Source of the DNA: Apoda limacodes
Taxonomy: Eukaryota > Arthropoda > Insecta > Lepidoptera > Limacodidae
DNA: 64,000 nucleotides
Reading direction: 5' to 3'
Assembly (NCBI GenBank): GCA_946406115.1
Contig: OX291547.1
Span: 9,305,001-9,369,000, forward strand
A model generated the notes under the pieces. The model worked only from the letters and a program-made list of their open reading frames with translations, searched no databases and was not told the origin of the DNA. Below are positions 15,101-25,600 of this stretch, piece by piece. Made by a program: the position numbers and the translations under genes. Numbering within the stretch: the stretch's first letter is position 1; every line of letters begins with the position of its first letter.

Positions 15101-18100
15101 TTAAGTTTTGTGGTGTGAAGGGCTGTGGCTAGCTAATTGTACACAACCTCTATTTGCATCCGGTTCTGTCGAACTCGGTGCATACGAGTAAACCTGACTC
15201 AAAATCTCTATGCAAATCTTGTAAACATAACCTCACTTTACTTAATGTTAACTTTTTCTGGTAATTTAATCATAAATCATTAAAATACTTACATGATTAC
15301 CTTTATTGTCACATTCTTTAACTGGTTTTCAAATCACGACACTGATTAAACCTAAAATCTACAAAATTTCAAATTTACAATGATAAATATTATACGTATT
15401 TATGTATATGTTGCATAGAACTAACAAAGCGAAAGACGCGCGTCAAGGTCATTTTTTTTTACACGAATTGCAAACAGATTCTGAGTCCGGTTGATAACTG
15501 TATGACTTTCCGAACAGTGTACCCTTGTCAACTCACTAGAAATTTCCACAACATTGTCTTCGAGAGCTTTGTTAACGCGCAACCTAACGCCACCATGGGA
15601 AAGCTAAAGTAAGCAGATGTCAAGACTTCAAGGTTAAGTGGTTCTTAAAAATGCTGTGCATCAGACTCCGTATATTGTACGTCGTCGGAGTCAGTTATTT
15701 TTGGTAACCTACCGTTACCCTTGGCACAGCCTTCCTCACCGTTACGATGACCTGCTCTCAGCAAAATATAGGTTGTTAGCGGCTTAGCTGGTCAGTGCAC
15801 TTTTTTCAGCCAAAAATATTTGTTTAAAGACATTGTATTGTGCTTAATTTTTTGAGTTTATAAATGTCGTATGAAATGTTTGATCCCGGCTTCATCAACC
15901 TGGCATCGCCTTTGGTTTCCAATTCTCTTTTCTTCCCAAGCTGAAGAGCCATCAGGAGTATTTTATTATATAGAGTTATATAAGTATGTTTCTATAATAA
16001 TAATATTCAAATGCAAGTTTAAGTTCAAAAATATTGAAATTACTTGTACCATCGAAAGTATTAGATAAATATGATAATGTGCAGGTTAACAATGAAACCT
16101 CCAATCAAAGTGGATAAAATAGCGAAAGAATCAGCGGAAACTGGAAAACTTCATTTAAAATTTGAAGGGAAACTGAATGACTTGGTGAGCCGAGTTACAG
16201 CGCCTGATATGGAAGATGCCATGCAAGGTAATTCCAATTAATTCAGACAAATATTTATTTACGGGTTCTAGTTTCTCTGTTGTATTCATATTTTCCCAAA
16301 AAATCTGTATGACCTTCATATAGAATTTTTGGGAATATACATGTACATACTTATTAACTATTTAGAAACTCGTAAAGTATTACTTAGCACTTAATTATAT
16401 TGTTTTTTTTTCTTTATAATTTTTTTTATTACAGATGTAATTATAGAATCGTCGAGAAAACTTTCTGAATATTTTATGGCGAAAGGTAAGTGGGTTTCTC
16501 TTTATTAACTTAAGTAATATAACATAGCGTAACAAGCGGCTCAAAAATACTAAATTACTTGCGGATTACATATTTGTGTAGTTTGCGGTCCATGGGGTCC
16601 ATCTGCTCATGCATTTTTTTTTACCGCGCTTAAAAGCTGCTTCTGGCGACAAGAGGGCTGGATCATTTCTCGCTCAAAGAATAATTATTTCGATGCAGAG
16701 AATTGTTTTTATCATTGTGACTATATAGGGATACAAAAAAAAACACATGGTATACATTAATGAATTAATGCAATACACAAAGGTTAATGTTTTTGCTCAA
16801 AAGACTAATTTATATTAGCCAGGAGACCTTTAAAACAGGAGCCCAAACTTACCTTGTTTGGGCTTCTGTCCTTTATGCTCAAGTATGTAAAAATAGCATT
16901 AATTTGTAATTGTTACTGTTATTTGTGTATTAAAATTGTGTATTTTATGTGAAATAAACATTATATTATATATACAGAATTTGATTTTTATACAAAATAT
17001 GGTCCCATAACATTTCAAGTTAATAAAAACATAAGGATTTTGAAAAACCATACAAATAAATACGCAGATTGACATTCATGTCTACAAAATTTTATAGTGT
17101 TTAATATACCGTTAGTTTTATCGGTAAATGTCAAAATGAGTACTTTGTTTGTATGGAACACGCTACACAAGGCGCCGCGGATCGTATTCTCTAAATCTTT
17201 TGAGGTTGAGACAGTCTACCTCCTTAACCGAAAATAGATTTTATTCGAAGCGGAGCTATTAAGTATGATAGTACTATTAAATAATAAGTTTCTGTAGAAT
17301 GATTTTATTCGTAGCCCACAAAGCACAGGTCCAACATGCTGTAATATCAGAAATGCAAAACCATGGTAACGAAATACTGGCAGAAGTAAATGGTGCTTCT
17401 GAATCATTCTTCTTTGCAGCACAAAGGTATACACGTTGTTAATTTTTTAAATTAATATTTGACATTCATTCATAAATATTTTTAGCAATTCTTTGTTTTT
17501 TTCATAAAGATTAAAGAAAGCCAAAGACTTAGATGTGTCAAGCAAAAAATGTTTTTGCAATCAAGTTGGTACCCACATCGCTAAAAAACTAGATGATATA
17601 ATGCGCTCTAAGCCTGTGCCACGAAAAATTACGCATTTACTTAAAGGTAAAGTCGAATTTAAGTGATACAATGTCAAATTATTCACAAACAAATACATAC
17701 ATGCAACGGGTATTATTGTTTTTAACTATAGATATAACAAGAAATGAAGAATCATGGGTCTAGAAAAATCTGCGATAACTCGTGCGAAGTGATCGTTTTT
17801 TTTATCAACTTAATACACTATGTCATTATTATAAAAGAGCATATTCAAATGCCGTTTTTAGATTTATGAAGCTGTTACTTAAGATTTTTCATACATCATT
17901 TCAGATTATAAGAAAAACGCTTCCGATTATCTCGCAAGTTTTTTAACTAAACCAGGTGATTGAAATACTTTTTACTTTATAATTTATATTAGGTTCATGA
18001 ATATAGTAAAATTTGTTGTGATTGATTTTATTTATCGTAAACCAAATATAATTTACATAATTATTCTGACACAAAAAATTGAAGATGCTGAGATTGAAGC

Positions 18101-19620
18101 ATACGTGGCACTATTGGAGAAGATGGAAGCTACTGGCGATTCCCTACTCATGGAAGCAGATGTTCCGATTTCATATAAAGATTGTGCAGCATAGTAAGAA
18201 TATACATTTTTCATTTACAAATAAACGAAAATGGAAAATAATATCTGAATCTAACCTTATATTTAAATTAAACGCATAATTTAAAATTTACATGTCTTAA
18301 GCCGATTGCAAAATCGGGGCCTTAGGTGAAGAATTTGTAAAAATCAACATTATTTATTACTAGATTTTGCCAGCGGCTCCGCCCGCCCTAAATCGGCGTG
18401 AAGCTCCTTAATTATACTAATGAAGTTCTTATTAAGCAAGCTATAGCTGTAGCTATAGTTCCTTTAAGCTTTGTTATAGTTATTACTGCAGTAACTTTTG
18501 AATTTTTCGGGATAAAAATCGGCATATGTCCTATCGCAGGACCTAACCTATATTTGTGCCAAGTTTCATCCCGATCTGTCCAGCGGTTGAAGCGCGATTA
18601 ACATCCATCCAGACATACTTTCACATTTATAATATTAGTAGGATTACAAGTAGGAATGTAATATACTTTACGAATTGTTAATATCCACAGTCTCTACCAG
18701 TTAACGACATTTGAAGACATTATTGATAAACCAAATCCAGAGTTATTAGCAACTACTATTAAAAAACTTAAAGAAATTACGAAGAATACATCACCAGATG
18801 GTTTCGCTCAGTCTGATCTTAATGGTAAATAATAGAAATTTTACATCTATATTAAATTAGTTTCATCTGTTGATTTTATTGTAAGTATTACTTTTCAAAT
18901 ATTATGTTTTCCTTTTCAGCTATTATTAAAAACACTGCTCAGTTACTAGTATCGTACGCCATGCTTCAAGGTATACTTTACTAAAACTATCTTTATTTAT
19001 CATCTTAATTTCTTTCTAATAATTTTCAGTAGTATTTACGCGATTTCTAAAATTAAAACCAAAAGTCATTTGTTTGTCCTACGATTCTCCCAAATTTTGT
19101 CAAATTGTCTTCCATATCCCGAAGCTCAGATTATTTTCCTAATTCTTACGCACAATAAATAGCACTTACACTGTGAGCCACAGTAAAATGAAATCTGTTT
19201 TAAACTAGTATTTTTGTGGTTTTGTAACATTATAATGAAATTAAAATTAGGTGACTAAATCTTGATGAAGGAAAACACTATACACGTACGTCATTAGGTT
19301 TCCCAAGATCTTGGAACACCGACCATTATCTTAGATATGGCTCCTGAATCCTAAACGCACCCACTAAGACTGGTGTTGAGACATGGTTACTTAAAAAAAA
19401 TCATTTGAATCTGCAGGTGACAAAAACAAAATACTCAAAGCAATAATAGGACAGATGAATGAAATAGCGGACTATGTCCTCCTACGCCATGGACCCATTC
19501 GCAAAACATACAAAAATGGTGTTGATCTGTAAGAAATTCATATATGTTGTAACTAAGAAATATTATGACGTCACCGGCTAAATCTAATACCTTTAAACGA
19601 GCAATTCTTGTATATATATG

Positions 19621-19659
<39 letters not shown>

Positions 19660-22600
19660 TTATAATCTGAATCTCGGAAACGGCTCTAACGATTTTCATG
19701 AAATTAAGTATGCTGGGGGTTTCGGGGGCGATAGATCGATCTACCTAGGTTTCATTTTACGAAAACGTCGTTTTATCCGTGTTTTCAGGCAATGATAAAC
19801 TTAAAATATGACTCTTCCTGACATCTATAAGCGAGCAGTAATACTACTATTTTTATCGACACAGCTACACTAAGTTACTTGACAATAGATGGCGTTGTTA
19901 AAAAAAGCGAGAAAAGCTCGGTACGTTTAGGTACTTATTACTATGTAGGACTATTGTAAAATATTACACGTTTTACTGTGGCCACTGTCGTAGCAAATGA
20001 AAAATCGACAAGCAAGAATATATGGGGAAATAAAACAAAATTTGTGCATGATTTTAACGTTTATAAAGTAGCGTTGTATTTATCTGGAAGTATCATTTTA
20101 CTTGTAGCGTCGTGTTACTTTGGTACAGAACCCATAGTGCACGAGTCTGGCTCGTATTTGGTTGGTTTTATAAAACGTACTGTATCTTTTCCCATAGGTT
20201 ATATGATAAAAACATTAACCAACTCAGTGTTGCTAGTGGAGATCCAGTTGTAATTAGAAAAATCGAGCTTAAGCTAGAGAGTTTGCTACAAAAATGCGGG
20301 TGTGAAAAATCTGATATTCTGGTACAAGGTATGTTACTTTTTAATATTTTTTGAATCAAAATACTCCGTAAGTAAGAAATTATTTCTTAAGTATTATTTA
20401 TTTTTATTTTCAGACGTGGCACAAAAAGTAACGGCATATTTGGCAGTGAAATTATTAGAGCCACGTACGTATGATCTGCCTTAAGTTTTGTTAAAAAAAA
20501 AAACAGATACACAATATTTTTTTTGTTTATAGGGACAGTTCAAGTATGCAAATGCCAGAAAAATGTGTTTGTCCAATGCGAACTGTGGTCCGAAGAAATT
20601 TTTAGACGAGTTACCCAACCCAATTGCACTTGCAGTCGTCATATATCTGCCCAAGCTTTGAGTGATCTTTCCCAAGGACAACGTTTAACGATTGACTCCA
20701 GCACATCCCAAGCATTTGCTGATGGAATCGAGATACAAATAAAAACATGTCCTCAAATGAAGAAGTCTCGTCTACAAGACCAAGATGCTCCAGAAAGTGA
20801 TTCACAAGGAGCAGGCTGTAGTAAAACGACTAGAGCTTCTTATCTTTTCCATTCGACAAGTTACAGATCTGGTGATCTCAGTGTCAAACAATCAACTGCA
20901 CTTTTGGATCGATACTCTAACAGTGTCCAAATGTCTACTTCCAGTAGCGCATTATCACATTTATCAAATACTGCGGTTATGAAGTCGCCACCACCAGATT
21001 TAGAATGTGAAATGGAGTTAATCTCTGAAAATTCTGCCCAGCTTCGAGATTTCTTGGATGCTGATAATTCAAAAACATCAGAAGATGGTAAAGACGAAAA
21101 TCCTTTCTGGAGAACTGAGACAACGATGTATGCAGAAGTATGGAGACAAAATAGAATGCAAAGCCTGCGACGAAGATACCAGGAGTTTGACAAAGAAAGT
21201 TCTATAAGAACAGCTGACCGAGAAAGTATCTTTACTTGTAGTAAGTTCCATTGAAATATTTTGTATTTTGGTTTAGTCAGTAATAAGTAGATATTTTAAA
21301 TAAGTAGAAGTAAAAAAACAAAATTTGCATCAGGAACGGCAATTGTGTCTACGAACCAAATGTCTGACTGGCATGCCATGATGGTGAGCCTGATGTGGAA
21401 TATACAAGCATGGCGCACGTGGATACAAGAAACTATACAACAGGCGCTCACCTGCAAGTGTCAGGATGGTAAGTCTTTTAATTTTATTTTATTTATATAT
21501 TCTTCTTGTACAAATATTGTTACACAATGGCGTGTTTAATGCCATACAGCATTTTTTACTTTCTCTTATGACCCTATACTGACTGATCCCCTGACCCGTT
21601 TTAAAGGCACATATTTTATGATGTGTTTTGAATTACCTAATATTTCCTAGGAGAAAGACAGAGTGGTGCAGTGGTAGAACGTTGGGCTACCAACTTGCCC
21701 GCAGGTCTCGGGTGCGAATTCCGGTAGGGGCAACAATAGTTGTTAAAATTTGTAAATTGTAATGTTTAAGCAGTAAAATAGCTGAATGGGCAGAAGTAAC
21801 ATTCGGCAATTAGCGTATTTCAAAAATTTTATTGAACGAAATATGAAACTAATCCGATTTGTGATATGGCATGCTTCTAGAATGAATAAGCAAGCTGTAG
21901 TAGTGTCGACAGCATATTTGTTAAAATTTGTCACTTTTAGCAGATATGCTATCTACAACTCAGATTGTTATTATAGAAACATTACAAATGCTTCCTAAAA
22001 TAGCTTAAGATTAGTTTCATATTTCGTTCAATTAAATTTAAAAATATTTAATTTGATTCAAAATAAAACCGCATTGGTTTTGGCATAGGTGCGTGATGTG
22101 CGTGCTGTGTGCGCGGTCATATCGATGGTGCGCGGGCACTGCTGTTGCCAGCCTTATAGGGTTAGGCCTACCTTCACCTTTATCAGCAACTCGCCAGATT
22201 CCCATTTCGCTAAATTCGCAACGCACCACATATTGTAGTCATTGTCAGCTAGTAGAAAGGGAAACAATTTACAAATCAAAGTCACACTTGACTTTTATTA
22301 CTAGGTGCAAAACTGAATAATAGGTATTTATCAGGTTTACTTATAATAGTGTTTGCTAGAAACACAAGATTTGAAATAACCTCTATAAATTTTGTTTGAC
22401 AGCAATTTCGACAAACTGGGTCAAGTTTCAAAGGAAAGTGACGAATGACGCTCTACAATGGCGCCAGTACAATATTTTCAGCCGACAATTGGCTTTACGA
22501 TTGGCTCAAAGATACAGGGATAAGGAAGTAAAATTGAGTTTTAAAATTATCTATAATATCCATTTAGTGCTGGTGCACATAGGCTTCCTCTTAAGATTTT

Positions 22601-25600
22601 TCTTAGCTATGTCTATTCCTTTTAGTTTTTTACCCTTGTACTGCTACGCGTTGTGACTCCAAGCATACCTGATTTAAATGTCCTTGAAAATAGTTTAATA
22701 AGGTAAGTTGGAGCACGTGCTGTACTGTTAAAGGAAATAACACCTTATGCAGTAAACATTCGGATCAAAATTCTAAAAGAATGCGTTTTTTATAATACGG
22801 GGCACGAGTATCGTATTAAGTAGATCATTTTCAGAAATGATAAACCTTTTATTGACTTAATAAATAAAATGGAAGACAGGTAGCTAATTGGGAGCAGTAT
22901 CGAGTAAGCCGGACTCTGCAATTCGAGAGAACAATACTTTCACGAGTCTCGAGAGGTTAGGCCAACTTGCATACATTTTTCTCTTGAATACCAAAGTCTA
23001 GCGTACTCGATACTGTTCCCAATAAGCTCCCAGATTGCTTCAAGTTATCTAAAAACTTTTAAAACACTTAAAACACAATTTAATATCATTCTTATTAATT
23101 ATATTTTTTTCTCAATAAGAATTTGTCGGCAACGACTCATTTTTAGGGTTCCGTACCCAAAGGGTAAAAAATGGGACCCTATCACAAAGAATCCGCTGTC
23201 CGTCCGTCTGTCGGTCCGTCCGTCTGTACGTCCGTCAGTCCGTCCGTCTGGTTTATGCGATCGATACTGGAAAACCTTCAAAAAATAACAATTTAGCATA
23301 GAAAATAAATAATAAATATTGCAACTTATTCTCTCTTATAGAGAAATCTGAAATACTTAACTCCTCACAATCTTTTTTTTTACTCTTCCACATGGCAGTT
23401 CTTTAGATAATGTTTTTTATTTATAGTTTTAGCCATTTTAAGTTTTATTTTTCAAGATAATGCTTTCTAAAATAAATTCCTTTATTTTCGGCCTACAACA
23501 GTGACAACTGTGTTTTTATCATGGAACTGATACATGCACCTCGGTTTTACTAACTGATCAAACAAAAGGGTGCTAAGTTCCACAATAAGCAGTTGTAGCT
23601 TTGCCCCGATGTTACTCGTACCCCAACTGAACTTACATACATTGAAAGCTCCTTTCGCCGAATAGTAATTTCATCGAAAAATGCGTAAAAGCTTATTTAA
23701 GCGTCTATAATGACACTCAAATCTATGCCTGCTGCAGGTTCATACATTTTATACGTCACAAATTTAGGGGAAAGGGAATGGGGGGGGGGATAAATATTGT
23801 GGCGTAACATATTATTTGGATGGTTGAAATATTAATTGTTTTTAGATAGTGTCTCCAACTCGTGCAACGGTGAAAACGCAGTTGTACATGCAATATCAAG
23901 AAGAGATGTTTGAAATTATTAATATATTTGATAAATGGACGAGCTGTCTATATGTACTGGTAAGTGCTGGAATATAACTATATAAACCAAAATTATAAAA
24001 AGTTAGGTTTACATTTTTTGTATAATTCTATAAGTATTTTATTTAGGTGCCTAATAACAAGTTTACCAACTTATACACAGAATAATAAAAAAAAATCCAA
24101 ATTGGTTTGTAAATGACGGAGTTGTGAGGTAACAACCAAATTTATAACCTCCTCCTTTTCTTGAAGTCGTTTTTAAAATAGAAGCAAGTCATAGGTACAT
24201 TATATAGTTCCTAAAAACTTATGTTAAAGTTCGTAACAGGTATCCTGATTCTCTTATTTTTAGGTTCAAGAATCAAACATGGTACAGCAACTTATGGGTT
24301 CAGAAATTCCTCTAAATATACTGTAAGTTTATAATTTAAAAATAATTTGTCATAATTATAAAATGAAACACCGCCGCATGCCGACATAAACTTTTAAAAC
24401 ATTTAATACTAACATATCTGGTGTAGTTCAGTCATTGCAAATCCATCAAGAGAAATACTTAAGTACTTGTCAAACCTATTGATACCGAACTCCAAAACCG
24501 TGTGTTAAAATTTAAATAGCATAAAAAATACGAAAAATATTGTTTTTAAAGAGCGACCATCACTTTTGTTTTTCCGTTTTTATAATCAAGACGTTCTTAT
24601 TCAGTTTTAAAGAAAAAACAGGCCAAGTGCGAGATGGACTGGTACACCATTACCACCGCAATTACACCATTTACGTTATTAAAAACACAAACAAAAAGTG
24701 TTCTAAGCTATCCAAGTACTGACCAAGCCCGATGTTGCTTAACTTTGAATATCGTTTACAACAAACAAATGTGTTACTGTTTTCTTAATGATAAGCTAGA
24801 TGGCGCTGTAGCGGTAATTTAAAATAGTAATGGCTTGGGCCCGTCTTACACTTAGCCGGTTTGTTGTTATACTTTAGAGTTTACACAATTTTCACTGCAA
24901 GTTTGAAGTTTGTATGTCTTTCTGTTTTAACGATAGAGTAAAAACAACGAAAAAGTGTTTCTTGTACAGAAACCCCTCTTAAATTTTAACTTTTATTATT
25001 TGATAGATAATCCTCCATTAAAACACATATTCTGTGAAAAATTCAGGCTTCTACCTATTTCAGTCTAAAATATATAGCCTTTTAATGGTCGGACAGACAG
25101 ACATCATAGTCTTAGTAGGTAACAGAGCTCAGTTGGCACCCTCTGGGTACGGAACCCTAAAAAATATACAGGAAGCTTAAATCAAAAAAGATACACATAT
25201 TGATGTTTTATATTCTAATATGTTTTTCCTTGTAATTTATAGCCATAAATAAAATGTTCTTCCATAAAATATAGGTAGGTTAGTAAATATAATATAATGT
25301 TAGAGTAATAAATAGGCTATAAATTTTTTTCAAAGTCAAAGAATAAAAAATACTAAGTACTCACAGGAGTCTTCGCTTCCCCTTTTTTAATGGAAATAGT
25401 AGTGGCATATGAATGGACAGTTAGAAATCAAATAGCTAACTCTTAGCAGTTATGGCTACCCACGAGCGTGCGATTTACTACTTGTTTATTCGAACTGTCA
25501 TAGCATCGGCAGGCACTTGTTGTGGTCGAGGTGGCAACGAGGCGCGAGCGCAGAAGCGGCGTCTTGTATCTAAAATTTCTTGGGAGAAATGGCAAAGCCC

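Noticed and set aside
17315..17323. Alternative acceptor at 17324 for exon b of module 9
   Set aside because: It is in frame and possible, but the upstream site (TTTTATTCGTAG) has the better pyrimidine tract.
19978..20253. 91-codon frame with a hydrophobic segment before exon 20198
   Set aside because: Starts at GTG, lies in an intron and runs in a different frame from the exon it overlaps.
21655..21735. Functional tRNA gene
   Set aside because: A and B boxes are present but the acceptor and anticodon stems do not pair; more like a SINE head.
23190..23255. CCGTC repeats as a CRISPR-like or regulatory array
   Set aside because: They are the microsatellite part of a common lepidopteran repeat seen several times in this window; the genome is eukaryotic.
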